A stretch of 64,000 bases of DNA from Hyphomicrobiales bacterium. GTDB taxonomy: Bacteria > Pseudomonadota > Alphaproteobacteria > Rhizobiales > Rhizobiaceae. Shown here one piece after another: positions 29,044-37,629 of the stretch. Within the stretch, counting starts at the first letter, position 1. Each line of letters opens with the position of its first letter. The DNA is taken from the NCBI GenBank assembly GCA_900469625.1, contig UBXV01000010.1, positions 166,469 through 230,468 on the forward strand. The letters run 5' to 3'. The notes under the pieces are model-generated. The model made no database searches, had not been told where the DNA came from, and saw nothing but the letters and a program-made list of their open reading frames with translations. The position numbers and the translations under genes are program-made.

Positions 29044-30454
29044 CGAGAACAGTCCTTGCATACTCGTTGAGACGTTTGCCGCCGGCCGCTTCCCACTCCG
29101 CGACATACTGGTCCCACTGATCCATCTTGGCGGCGCCGGAGATGAACTTGTAGACCCAGGAGCGGTAGACGTTTTCGGTGGCGTCGAGATCGGCGGCGTA
29201 GTCGGCCGGCCAGACGAAGGTGTTGTCCGGCTTGAAGTCCTTCTGGATCGTCGCCAGCGACTGCTGGGCCGCTTGCGACTGCCAGACGACGGGCGGGGTC
29301 CAGTTGGCCGCCACCATGAAGCGGGCATACCAGGTGGCGATCTTGTCGGTGACCTTATAGGCGTCACCGTCCTTGGTGTATTCCTGGCCCTCGAAGCCGA
29401 GGCGGTCGAACATCTGGCCTTCCGGGCTTGCCATGAAGTCGAGCAGCTTCATCACCTCGGCCTTGTGTTCCGACACGGATGAGATCGCAAAGCCACGCGA
29501 TTCCTTAGAAACATCGACGGCCGAGAGCCCCTGGCCGCCCGGTCCCTTCGGCGGCGGCAACAGCACGAGTTCCGTGCCCGGATGAACCTGACGCATCTTG
29601 CCGCCATAGATGTCGATGACCTCGCCGGAGGAGCCGAAAATCACCCCGGCACGGCCGGTGTAGAACTTGTCTTCCTTCACATCGAACTTGGTGGTGATGT
29701 ATTCGGGATCGTAGAGGCCCTGTTCGCGCAGCGATGCGTAGAAGGCGATCTTGTCCTTCTCCTGCGACGTGACGCGGGCATGCACCCACTCGCCGCCGGC
29801 GTTCTTCATCCAGCTGCCGGTAATGCCGAAAGCCTGGTTGAAGATGGAATCGAGCTCGTTGGTGTTGTCGGCCGTGGTCACGCCATAGCTGTCGGCGACG
29901 CCGTTGCCGTCGAGATCGCCATCCTTGATCGCCTTGAACAGGGTGACATAGTCTTCGACGGTTTCAGGCGCCTTGAGGCCGGTCTTTTCCAGCCAGTCCT
30001 TGCGGATCACCGGCTGGGGGCCGCGCACCGGATAGACGTAGAGCAGATAGGGATAGTTCTTCAGGCGCTCGACATTGTGCGGCCACAGCGCGTCCTTCAG
30101 ATATTTGGTGTCGGCCAGCATCGGGCCGAGGTCTTCAAGCACGCCCTGCTCGACCATCTTGGCGTCGCCGCCCTGGAAATAGATCAGGTCCGGGATATCG
30201 CCCGACAGCAGCATGACCGACAGCTTGTCGGCGTAACCGGAAGACGGCAGGTCGACGAGTTCGATGTCGAGATCGGTGCCCTGCGCCCGGAGCGCTTCCT
30301 CAATGCGCTGCAGGTGCTTGACGTCGTCGGGGTTGGACGGGGTGAAGTCCTTGGAGACCACCCGGATCTTGACCGGCTCGGCCATCGTCGGGGCAGTGGC
30401 AGCAAGGCTGAGCGCTAGCGCAGTCGATGCCAGCAGGACCATTTTTCTAAGCAT
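29030..30454 (-). CDS. extracellular solute-binding protein (LplA-like, family 1)
   Basis: A 474-aa precursor with a Sec signal peptide (MLRKMVLLASTALALSLAATAPTMA, cut before EPVKI). The mature protein is a family 1 sugar-binding protein with KLSVMLLSGDIPDLIYFQGGD, a Ca-loop-like DGDLDGNGVADSYGVTT, and FMASPEGQMFDRLGFEGQEY. These features are typical of LplA-type proteins that bind complex or modified glycans. The gene follows the two permease genes, and its product would deliver the substrate to them. The ligand cannot be inferred from sequence. Confidence 0.9.
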   Translation of the reverse strand: MLRKMVLLASTALALSLAATAPTMAEPVKIRVVSKDFTPSNPDDVKHLQRIEEALRAQGTDLDIELVDLPSSGYADKLSVMLLSGDIPDLIYFQGGDAKMVEQGVLEDLGPMLADTKYLKDALWPHNVERLKNYPYLLYVYPVRGPQPVIRKDWLEKTGLKAPETVEDYVTLFKAIKDGDLDGNGVADSYGVTTADNTNELDSIFNQAFGITGSWMKNAGGEWVHARVTSQEKDKIAFYASLREQGLYDPEYITTKFDVKEDKFYTGRAGVIFGSSGEVIDIYGGKMRQVHPGTELVLLPPPKGPGGQGLSAVDVSKESRGFAISSVSEHKAEVMKLLDFMASPEGQMFDRLGFEGQEYTKDGDAYKVTDKIATWYARFMVAANWTPPVVWQSQAAQQSLATIQKDFKPDNTFVWPADYAADLDATENVYRSWVYKFISGAAKMDQWDQYVAEWEAAGGKRLNEYARTVLDAEK

Positions 30455-30503
30455 TTCGTCTCCTCCGTTTAGATAGGCTTCTTGGTTGGAACGCGTGTCG
30501 TCG

Positions 30504-31400
30504 TCACCCCTTGAGCGCGCCGCTCATGGTTCCCTTGGTGAAGAATTTCAGGATCAGCGGATAGATCGCCAGGATCGGCACGATGGTGAGCAGGATCATG
30601 CCGGCCTTCAGCGACCGCAGGTCGATCTGGCTGGCGCCGGTGTTGTTGCTGGCGCTGTTTGCGCCGACGATCGCGACCTTGTCGCCATCGATGACGAACT
30701 GGCGCAACACCACCTGCAACGGCCATTTGCCCTGGTCGTTCAGGTAGATCATCGCGCGGAAGAACTCGTTCCAGTGAAAGACGAGGTAGAACAGCGAGAT
30801 GGTCGCGAGCGCCGGCTTGGCGAGCGGAAGGACCAGATGCCAGAACACCTGGAACGGGTTGGCGCCATCGAGTTCCGCGGCCTCCAGCAGTTCCTTCGGG
30901 ATCTCCTCGAAGAACCGGATGAGGATGATCAGGTACCAGGCATTGACCGCCTTGAAGAGGATCACCGACCAGTAGCTGTCGAGAAGGCCGAGCCGCTTGT
31001 TGACGAAATAGTCGGGGATGATGCCCGGCTCGAAGACGATGGTGACGAGCACGAGGATGAACAGCGCCTTGCGGCCCGGCAGGCCGGGCCTGGAAAGACC
31101 CCAGGCCATCAGGGCCGTGCCGACGACGCCGATCACGGTGCTGACGGCGGTGATGAAGATCGAGTTGAAGATGCCACGCTGAACATTGGGATGCTGCAGC
31201 AGAACGCTCCAGACCTCGAAGGACAGGCCTCTCGGTATGATCGTCAGCCCGCTCATGCCCGGCACCTTTGCCGGCTCCGACAGCGAGACGGCGAGCAGGT
31301 TGAGGATCGGCTGGACCGTGACGACGACGAGCAGCAGCAGCGTCGAGACAATGATCGCATATTCGATGCGTTCGATCGGGGTCTTGCGCGACAGGGCCAT
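30504..31400 (-). CDS. sugar ABC transporter permease (LplC type)
   Basis: ATG 31400 (MALSRKTPIERIEYAIIV) shares one base with the TAA of the preceding permease gene, so the two are coupled. The 298-aa protein has six membrane segments and the cytoplasmic EAA loop EAAELDGANPFQVFWHLVLPLAKPA that contacts the ATPase. Its C-terminus (YPLILKFFTKGTMSGALKG) is the signature end of LplC-type permeases. Together with the LplB-type partner it forms the inner-membrane channel. Confidence 0.93.
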   Translation of the reverse strand: MALSRKTPIERIEYAIIVSTLLLLVVVTVQPILNLLAVSLSEPAKVPGMSGLTIIPRGLSFEVWSVLLQHPNVQRGIFNSIFITAVSTVIGVVGTALMAWGLSRPGLPGRKALFILVLVTIVFEPGIIPDYFVNKRLGLLDSYWSVILFKAVNAWYLIILIRFFEEIPKELLEAAELDGANPFQVFWHLVLPLAKPALATISLFYLVFHWNEFFRAMIYLNDQGKWPLQVVLRQFVIDGDKVAIVGANSASNNTGASQIDLRSLKAGMILLTIVPILAIYPLILKFFTKGTMSGALKG

Positions 31401-32377
31401 TACCAGACTCCCTTTCCGGTCAGACGCTTGGAGACGAAATGGGCGATCACGATCATCATCGTGCCGAGCACGGCCTTGAAGAGGCCGGCGGCCGTTGCCA
31501 GCGAGTATTCGCCGGTCTGCAGCCCGATGCGGTAGACATAGGTGTCGACGATATCGATCTTGCTGCGCACCACGTCGTTGGACAGGTTGATCACCTGGTT
31601 GAGATCCGCGTTGAGGAACATGCCGGCATTGAGGATGAACAGCGTCGCGATCGTCGGCACGATGCCCGGCAGCGTGACGTGGCGGATCTTCTGCCAGCGG
31701 TTGGCGCCATCGATTTCGGCGGCATCGTAAAGCTGCTGGTCGATGGCGATGATGGCCGCGAGATAGAGCAGGCTGTCCCAGCCGGCCGAACGCCAGATTT
31801 CGGTGAAGACCAGCACCCAGCGGATGGCGCCGGTGTCGGTCATGAACGAGCGCGGCGCAATGCCGGCCATGCCCATGAGATTGTTGACGGCGCCATCGGT
31901 CGGCGACAGTGCGGCAATGAAGATGCCGGCAATCACCACCCATGACAGAAAATGCGGCAGATAGATCGCCGACTGGATGAACTTGCGCAACGATCCGCCG
32001 CGCACCTCGTTCAGGAGCAGCGCGACGATGATCGGCACCGGCAGGAAGAACACCATCTTCATCGCCGAGATGATCAGGGTGTTGGCGAGCACTTGCCAGA
32101 ACACCGGCGAGGAGAACAGCACCTGGAAATGCTTGATGCCAACCCAGATGTTGGGCGGCACGATGCGGACCTGTTCGAAGGCGATGCGCGCCTCCCAGAT
32201 CGGCAGATAATGGAAGATCAGAAAGAACAGGATGCCCGGCGCCATCATGACGTAATAGGGCCACCAGCGCCGCCAGCCTTCGGCGGCGACCGCCACGCGG
32301 CCCTGCTTGCGGCGCGCGCTCGATTTGGGAACGTTCCCAAATTTAGGCGCCATCACCGCCTCGTCACGATTGGTCAT
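31400..32377 (-). CDS. sugar ABC transporter permease (LplB type)
   Basis: ATG 32377 has a strong GGGAGGGGG site and starts 3 bp after the lacI stop. The 325-aa product has six membrane segments and the EAA loop YDAAEIDGANRWQKIRHVTLPG. Its N-terminal ~40 residues are hydrophilic and encode the 20-bp palindrome at 32323-32342, so the coding sequence doubles as a likely operator. It pairs with the LplC-type permease. A GTG start near codon 28 would place the palindrome in the leader instead, but it lacks so good a binding site. Confidence 0.93.
   Translation of the reverse strand: MTNRDEAVMAPKFGNVPKSSARRKQGRVAVAAEGWRRWWPYYVMMAPGILFFLIFHYLPIWEARIAFEQVRIVPPNIWVGIKHFQVLFSSPVFWQVLANTLIISAMKMVFFLPVPIIVALLLNEVRGGSLRKFIQSAIYLPHFLSWVVIAGIFIAALSPTDGAVNNLMGMAGIAPRSFMTDTGAIRWVLVFTEIWRSAGWDSLLYLAAIIAIDQQLYDAAEIDGANRWQKIRHVTLPGIVPTIATLFILNAGMFLNADLNQVINLSNDVVRSKIDIVDTYVYRIGLQTGEYSLATAAGLFKAVLGTMMIVIAHFVSKRLTGKGVW
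32323..32342. promoter_or_regulatory. LacI-type operator inside the 5' end of the permease gene
   Basis: ATTTGGGAACGTTCCCAAAT is a perfect 20-bp palindrome with a central CG, the usual form of LacI-family operators. It shares the core GGGAACGTT-CCA with the site upstream of lacI. It lies at codons ~12-19 of the permease gene, which would suit a roadblock or a DNA loop to the upstream site 1.13 kb away. Confidence 0.72.
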
Positions 32378-32380
32378 TGC

Positions 32381-33427
32381 TTACCCCCTCCCGGAGCTTG
32401 CTGCGCGTCTGGGCTGGTCGAGCGACAGATCGGCCAATGAGCCGCGCTCGATCAGCCGGCATGGCATGAACACCCGGCCATGCTCGGGCCGGCCGGCAAT
32501 TTCGTCGAACAGGCAATCGACGGCGCGTACGCCGATCTCGCGCCCGGGCTTGGCGACCGTCGTCAGTCCCGGCCAGGAAAATGCGCCGGCCGGAATGCCG
32601 TCGAAGCCGAGGATCGAGACGTCTTCCGGGCAGCGCAGACCGGCTTCGCGCACGGCCACCATGGCGCCGAGCGCCATCAGGTCGTTGGCGGCAAAGACTG
32701 CGAGATGGCCGACACGGTCGCGCTCAAGCAGTCGCATCATCGCCGTGCGCCCGCCCTCGACGGTGTATTCGCCATCTTCCATCGGCAGCGCCGCCGGGTC
32801 GATATCGCGCTCGACGCAATGCTCATGGAACGTCCGCAGGAAGCGGGCGCGCGCAATACGCGACTTCGGCCCGAGGATCAGCGCCGGCGCGTGATGGCCC
32901 TTGGAGACCAAATGGTCCATGCCGAGCCTGACCGCCTGGGCAATATCGGAGCCGACGCTGGAATTGGCGGGAAAGCGCTCGGCACTCGAGCCGATCAAGA
33001 CGAAGGGCAGGCCGAACCGGTCGAGATCATCGAAGCTGTCGGCGACGGGATTGATGATCGCGCCATCGACCCGCGCCTGCCGAAGCGCACGCAGGTGGCT
33101 GGCCTCACGGCCATGATCCCAATCGGACGAGAAAACCAGAAGCGACGTACCGTTTTCGGCCGCGCGATCCTGCGCGCCGCGCGCCACCTCGGCCCAGAAC
33201 GGGTTGGTAATGTCGGGAATGACGAGACCGAGCAGGCCGGTGCGGCCGGACCGCATCCCGACGGCCAGGTCATTGCGCTCGTAGCCGACGGCACGGGCGG
33301 CCTCGAGCACGCGCTCGCGGGCTTCGTCCGTGATGTTGGACGCGCCGGAGAGCGCCCGGCCGGCGGTGCTCTTCGACACCCCCGCCTTGCGCGCCACGTC
33401 AATGATCGTCGGCCGCCTCCGCTGCAT
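32381..33427 (-). CDS. LacI-family transcriptional repressor
   Basis: A 348-aa protein with the canonical LacI layout. The helix-turn-helix is at residues 6-26 (TIIDVARKAGVSKSTAGRAL), then the hinge helix (RERVLEAARAVGYERNDLAVGMRSGRTGLLGLV), then a periplasmic-binding-type effector domain (VPDITNPFWAEVARGAQDRA, AANDLMALGAMVAVREAGL, ILGFDGIP). It is the first gene of the transport operon, with only 3 bp to the next gene. A palindrome 29 bp upstream of its ATG, matching another inside the next gene, points to autoregulation and control of the whole operon. The inducer is presumably the imported sugar or its product. Confidence 0.93.
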   Translation of the reverse strand: MQRRRPTIIDVARKAGVSKSTAGRALSGASNITDEARERVLEAARAVGYERNDLAVGMRSGRTGLLGLVIPDITNPFWAEVARGAQDRAAENGTSLLVFSSDWDHGREASHLRALRQARVDGAIINPVADSFDDLDRFGLPFVLIGSSAERFPANSSVGSDIAQAVRLGMDHLVSKGHHAPALILGPKSRIARARFLRTFHEHCVERDIDPAALPMEDGEYTVEGGRTAMMRLLERDRVGHLAVFAANDLMALGAMVAVREAGLRCPEDVSILGFDGIPAGAFSWPGLTTVAKPGREIGVRAVDCLFDEIAGRPEHGRVFMPCRLIERGSLADLSLDQPRRAASSGRG

Positions 33428-33455
33428 TCAGACACGCCCTCCCATGGCATGAGTT

Positions 33456-33473
33456 CGTGGGAACGTTACCACG
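33456..33473. promoter_or_regulatory. operator upstream of lacI
   Basis: CGTGGGAACGTTACCACG is an 18-bp palindrome with one mismatched pair and a central CG, 29 bp before the lacI ATG. It shares the GGGAACGTT-CCA core with the perfect palindrome in the downstream permease gene, so both are probably bound by the same LacI protein. Confidence 0.75.
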
Positions 33474-33530
33474 GAGATTTTGAGTCCGCAAGTCCACCGA
33501 TTTCCGAGGTGGTTTTGCCAGTGATGACGC

Positions 33531-33666
33531 GGGGTAGAAAAGAAAAAGGCCACCGTGGAACCGGCGGCCTCAAATTGAGAGATATGACCTCCACACACGG
33601 TGAGAGGTGCAACCTCCAGAGGGAACATCGCTCCTGCAGCCGGGAGGATGGCTGCGTCCCGAGCGA
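33531..33666 (-). ncRNA. candidate small RNA with anti-Shine-Dalgarno loop
   Basis: On the minus strand, GCAGCC and GGCTGC (33650-33655 and 33636-33641) form a six-bp hairpin whose loop reads ATCCTCCC, complementary to ribosome binding sites. It is followed by single-stranded-looking sequence with further CCTC/GGAGG segments, and then an intrinsic terminator: a nine-bp stem (33562-33570 with 33547-33555, one G-U pair that only forms on this strand) and a T-rich tail to about 33531. A weak promoter is possible, with TTGAGA at 33697-33702 and ACATTA at 33673-33678 (18-bp spacing). No open frame uses this terminator. Rhizobial sRNAs with exposed CCUCC loops, such as the alpha-r14 and AbcR groups, have this architecture. 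Confidence 0.45.
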
Positions 33667-33890
33667 CAACGATAATGTGACATCTCCGCGCCCGCTTCTC
33701 AATCAATGCAAAACCAGAACTCGGGGCGGAGCCGGATCGCTCTTCCAACATTCGCCCGGGGGCCGCGATTTTTTACTACGCTGACGCATCAGACGCTCAA
33801 GCGCTGTGATAGACCGCGCTCTCTCAGGCAGCCGCCACACCCGGCGGCACCACAGAGAGTGCGGCGCTTGCGCACATCCGGCCCATTGCC

Positions 33891-33918
33891 TTGACATATG
33901 CGCTGTCGCATTTACGAT
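33891..33918 (+). promoter_or_regulatory. sigma-70-type promoter candidate
   Basis: TTGACA (33891-33896), a 16-base spacer, then TACGAT (33913-33918). The -35 is perfect and preceded by C, as favoured in alphaproteobacteria. It would start a transcript near 33926 leading to the gene at 34137. Confidence 0.5.
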
Positions 33919-34136
33919 AGTGGCATGCTGATCGTGACTTCATATGCCCTTCGAGAACCCGTGCGCCTCAAAGCGGGATCGTAACCCGGCCGCGGCTTTC
34001 ATCGTGCGCGACCGGGGCATGTCACACCATCCCAGCTATTTCCCCGTGGCTGAGACGATGAAATCGATCGCCGGTTCGTACCGCCTCTTGCGGACATCCT
34101 GATAGCGAGCAGGCCTTCAGTACTCGACAGCATTCC

Positions 34137-34955
34137 ATGAAAAACATCCCGCAATCAGACAGCTGGCACTCCGGCCTTTTCACGACGTTCGACGTTGCCA
34201 ACGCACTTGGTGCGAGCGCGACGTCCCTTGCCGCGCTGCTTGAATGCGGAATGCTGAAAAGTGCCCGCCAGGCGGCCCGCGCCGGCAAGGCCGAGCATTT
34301 CGTCCTGGACCCGGGATCGCGCGCCAGCCTCGCCATCATGCATGCCCTCCACAGCCACGCCGCCCTCGACGTGACGCTGGCCGAGCAGGCGCTTTCGAGC
34401 TGGCCGACGATCGCCGCGTCCGTCGCCAGCCTTGTCGACTTCCAGCCGGACGCCTCGAACGACGATGGTGCGTGCATTGAGCCGGCATCGACGGCGGACC
34501 CATTCCAGTTCTACGGGCCCCATGCCGGCGAACCGCTGCCGGTCGCCATGCTCGACGACTACATCGATGTGATCGACGGGCGATATCTGCTGTGGCGAAG
34601 GCCGATGGAGGATCCGCAGGGGCTGGCATCGGCTCTCCATGCCAGCCAGCAACGCCTGCGCATCGACCCGCATGATGTCGCCGCACAGGGCGACTTTCTC
34701 GCGGCGGCCGCCGTCGTCAGGCGGTCGCCCGAACACCAATCGATCTGGCTCGGTTCGATCAGGGACGGACGGTTCTGCCCGGTCTCGTCAACGCGCGACA
34801 CCCGTCCGTGCGAGCGCCTGCCAACGGCACCGAAGATCGACGAGCCAGACAGCCTCGCAACACTGGCCACCAATTATTGCTCGAAGCACTCGGTCAATAT
34901 CTCGCTTGCCGCGCGCTCGATGAAGCGGCGAGCGCTCGGATTGACCGTCAGATAG
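34137..34955 (+). CDS. 272-aa protein of unknown function
   Basis: The first residues (SGLFTTFDVANALGASATSLAALLECGMLKSA) look like a MerR/excisionase-type winged-helix segment, which suggests DNA binding. The rest is hydrophilic, with no membrane segment. The middle contains a distinctive WRRPMEDPQGLASALHASQQ stretch and the end is rich in Ser and Arg. The start at ATG 34137 lacks a clear binding site, so it could be slightly longer or shorter. It precedes nspC by 69 bp on the same strand and may be cotranscribed with it, but no link to polyamines is known. Confidence 0.6.
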   Translation: MKNIPQSDSWHSGLFTTFDVANALGASATSLAALLECGMLKSARQAARAGKAEHFVLDPGSRASLAIMHALHSHAALDVTLAEQALSSWPTIAASVASLVDFQPDASNDDGACIEPASTADPFQFYGPHAGEPLPVAMLDDYIDVIDGRYLLWRRPMEDPQGLASALHASQQRLRIDPHDVAAQGDFLAAAAVVRRSPEHQSIWLGSIRDGRFCPVSSTRDTRPCERLPTAPKIDEPDSLATLATNYCSKHSVNISLAARSMKRRALGLTVR

Positions 34956-35024
34956 CGCCAGCCCGCACCGGTTTCCCTGCAAGCGCCAGCATTTGAATAC
35001 ACTCTGAAGACACAAGGCATGATC

Positions 35025-36122
35025 ATGATCCAGACCCCTTACTACCTGATCGACAAGGCGAAACTCCTTCGCAACATGGAGAAGATCGCCCTTGTGCGCG
35101 AAAAATCCGGCGCCAAGGCGCTGCTCGCGCTCAAATGCTTTGCCACATGGTCCGTCTTCGACCTGATGCGCGACTACATGGACGGCACGACGTCGTCCTC
35201 CCTCTATGAGGTGCGACTGGGGCGCGAAAAATTCGGCGGCGAAACCCACGCCTACAGCGTCGCCTACGGTGACAATGAAATTGCCGAGGTGATCGGCCAC
35301 GCCGACAAGATCATCTTCAACTCGATCGGCCAGCTCGATCGCTTCGCCGACAAGGCATCCGGCATCGCCCGCGGCCTGCGCCTCAATCCGGGCATGAGCT
35401 CGTCCAGTTTCGACCTCGCCGACCCTGCCCGCCCCTTCAGCCGGCTCGGCGAATGGGATGCGGCCAGGATCGAGACCGTCATGGATCGCATCAGCGGCTT
35501 CATGATCCACAACAACTGCGAGAACAGGGATTTTGCCCTGTTCGACCGGATGTTGTCCGAGATCGAGGAAAAGTTCGGTACGCTGCTTTCTCGCGCCGAC
35601 TGGATCAGCCTCGGCGGCGGCATTCACTTTACCGGCGACGACTATCCGGTCGATGCCTTCTGCGAGCGCCTGAAGGCATTTTCCGGCCGCCATGGCGCTC
35701 AGGTCTATCTGGAGCCCGGCGAAGCCGCGATCACCCGCAGCACGACGCTCGAGACCACCGTTCTCGACACGCTCAACAACGGCAAGGACCTCGCCATCGT
35801 CGACAGCTCGATCGAGGCGCACATGCTCGACCTCCTGATCTACCGCGAAAGCGCCAAGGTTGAGCCGAATGCCGGACTGCACAGCATCATGGTCTGCGGC
35901 AAATCGTGCCTTGCCGGCGATATCTTCGGCGAGTTCCGCTTTCCAGAGCCTCTGAAGGTCGGCGATCGCGTCTCGTTCCAGGATGCGGCCGGTTACACCA
36001 TGGTCAAGAAGAACTGGTTCAACGGCGTCGGCATGCCGTCGATCGCCGTCAGAGAGCTTGACGGCAGCGTCAGGCTCGTCCGCGAATTTTCATTCGCCGA
36101 CTACGAACAGAGCCTCTCCTAA
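35025..36122 (+). CDS. nspC: carboxynorspermidine decarboxylase
   Basis: ATG 35025 is preferred over 35019 because AAGG is seven bases from it and the product then starts MIQTPYYLIDKAKL, the normal family N-terminus. The 365-aa protein is a fold III PLP decarboxylase: the PLP lysine lies in LLALKCFATW, and phosphate and active-site segments include GLRLNPGMS, LGGGIHFTGDDYPVD, YLEPGEAA and VCGKSCLAGDIFGEFRF. It decarboxylates carboxynorspermidine or carboxyspermidine to norspermidine or spermidine. The carboxynorspermidine dehydrogenase gene follows 41 bp later, completing the two-step alternative spermidine pathway. Confidence 0.93.
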   Translation: MIQTPYYLIDKAKLLRNMEKIALVREKSGAKALLALKCFATWSVFDLMRDYMDGTTSSSLYEVRLGREKFGGETHAYSVAYGDNEIAEVIGHADKIIFNSIGQLDRFADKASGIARGLRLNPGMSSSSFDLADPARPFSRLGEWDAARIETVMDRISGFMIHNNCENRDFALFDRMLSEIEEKFGTLLSRADWISLGGGIHFTGDDYPVDAFCERLKAFSGRHGAQVYLEPGEAAITRSTTLETTVLDTLNNGKDLAIVDSSIEAHMLDLLIYRESAKVEPNAGLHSIMVCGKSCLAGDIFGEFRFPEPLKVGDRVSFQDAAGYTMVKKNWFNGVGMPSIAVRELDGSVRLVREFSFADYEQSLS

Positions 36123-36163
36123 GGCTCGTCATACCCCCACAGAAGAAGGAAAAATCACCCGAA

Positions 36164-37405
36164 ATGAAGAAGAACGTTCTCATCATCGGCGCCGGTGGCG
36201 TGGCTCAGGTCGTGGCGCATAAGTGCGCGCAGAACTGCGATGTACTGGGAGACATCCATATCGCATCCAGAACGGTCGAAAAGTGCCGCGCGATCGTCGA
36301 CTCCATTCACGAAAAGAACAGCCTGAAGACCAAGGTCGCACTCGAAGCCCATGCGCTCGACGCTATGGACGTTGAGGCGACGAAGGCACTGATCGAAAAG
36401 ACCAAGGCCGGCATCGTCATCAATGTCGGCTCCGCCTTCGTCAACATGTCGGTGCTGCGCGCCTGCATGGACACGGGTGCCGCCTACATGGACACCGCGA
36501 TCCATGAGGACCCGAAGAAGATCTGCGAAACGCCGCCGTGGTACGGAAACTACGAATGGCAGCGTGCGCAGGAGTGCAAAGAAAAAGGCATCACCGCCAT
36601 CCTCGGTGTCGGCTTCGATCCGGGCGTGGTCAACGCCTATGCACGCCTCGCCAAGGATGAGTATTTCGACAAGGTCACCGCCGTCGATATCGTCGACATC
36701 AATGCCGGCAGCCATGGCAAATACTTCGCCACCAACTTCGACCCGGAGATCAACTTCCGCGAATTCACCGGCGTCGTCTATTCCTGGCAGAACGGCCAGT
36801 GGCAGACCAATTCGATGTTCGAGGTCGGCAAGGAATACGACCTGCCGGTGGTCGGCAAGTGCAAGGCCTACATGACCGGCCACGACGAGGTTCATTCGCT
36901 GGCAAAGCACATGGACGGCGCCGACGTGCGCTTCTGGATGGGCTTCGGCGATCACTACATCAACGTCTTCACCGTCTTGAAGAACCTCGGCCTCCTGTCG
37001 GAGCAACCGGTCAAGACGGCCGAAGGGCTTGAGGTCGTGCCGTTGAAGGTGGTCAAGGCCGTGTTGCCGGATCCGTCGTCGCTGGCGCCTAACTACCAGG
37101 GCAAGACCTGCATCGGTGATTTCGTGAAGGGGTTGAAGGACGGCGTTGAACGCGAAGTCTTCATTTACAACGTCGCCGACCACAAGGAAGCCTTCGAAGA
37201 GGTCGGGTCGCAGGGCATTTCCTACACCGCAGGCGTTCCGCCGGTCGCTGCCGCGATGCTGATCGCGTCAGGCGAATGGGACGTGAAGCAGATGGTCAAT
37301 GTCGAAGAACTGCCACCGCGCCCGTTCCTCGACATCCTCAACCGGATCGGGCTTCCCACCCGCATCAAGGATGCCGATGGCGATCGCGCCCTGACGTTCT
37401 CGTGA
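36164..37405 (+). CDS. carboxynorspermidine/carboxyspermidine dehydrogenase
   Basis: A 413-aa saccharopine-dehydrogenase-like protein. It starts MKKNVLIIGAGGVAQVVAHKCAQ (the NADPH-binding GxGGVA motif). Family features include IHIASRTVEKCRAIV, GAAYMDTAIHEDP and ILGVGFDPGVVNAYARLA. The enzyme joins aspartate semialdehyde with putrescine (or diaminopropane) and reduces the imine, giving the substrate for NspC. Gene order and 41-bp spacing match the nspC partner in other rhizobia. A strong terminator follows, so the pair closes here. Confidence 0.92.
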   Translation: MKKNVLIIGAGGVAQVVAHKCAQNCDVLGDIHIASRTVEKCRAIVDSIHEKNSLKTKVALEAHALDAMDVEATKALIEKTKAGIVINVGSAFVNMSVLRACMDTGAAYMDTAIHEDPKKICETPPWYGNYEWQRAQECKEKGITAILGVGFDPGVVNAYARLAKDEYFDKVTAVDIVDINAGSHGKYFATNFDPEINFREFTGVVYSWQNGQWQTNSMFEVGKEYDLPVVGKCKAYMTGHDEVHSLAKHMDGADVRFWMGFGDHYINVFTVLKNLGLLSEQPVKTAEGLEVVPLKVVKAVLPDPSSLAPNYQGKTCIGDFVKGLKDGVEREVFIYNVADHKEAFEEVGSQGISYTAGVPPVAAAMLIASGEWDVKQMVNVEELPPRPFLDILNRIGLPTRIKDADGDRALTFS

Positions 37406-37462
37406 GCCGATGAACCCCGTCCGGCAGGTGGTCCGCATGTGACTGCCTGCCGGGGGTCGACA

Positions 37463-37506
37463 GCAAGCCCAATCATCGCGGGATGATTGGGCTTGCGTTG
37501 TTTTTT
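37463..37506 (+). terminator. rho-independent terminator of the nspC operon
   Basis: A perfect 15-bp stem (37463-37477 with 37482-37496), a GCGG loop and a T-rich tail of GTTG then six T. It begins 58 bp after the dehydrogenase stop. Confidence 0.93.
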
Positions 37507-37629
37507 AATGGCTTATCGGCTGCCACATCGATGCTGCATGCGATAAGCGAAACGCTTCATTAACGCGATTCACTTAGCTGCCCGTACCCCGGCGCATCGC
37601 CGGCCAACCACGTATGAGTTCCTTCTGAC

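Larger units (their letters stand above)
33428..34136. other. 709-bp intergenic region: operator, candidate sRNA, promoter
   Basis: No protein gene is supported here. The left end has the lacI operator (33456-33473). The middle has a minus-strand candidate sRNA with terminator (33531-33666). The right half has a plus-strand promoter candidate (33891-33918) that would give a leader of about 210 nt to the gene at 34137. Short open frames on both strands cross these elements but lack start signals. Confidence 0.55.

Noticed and set aside
30504..32264. Reading the second permease as a 586-aa protein
   Set aside because: The N-terminal half is the other permease's gene read out of frame. The start MALSRKTPIE at 31400 gives the correct length.
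32323..32342. Palindrome as a terminator between lacI and the permease gene
   Set aside because: It is inside the coding sequence, is AT-flanked with no T-tract, and matches the LacI-type site upstream of lacI.
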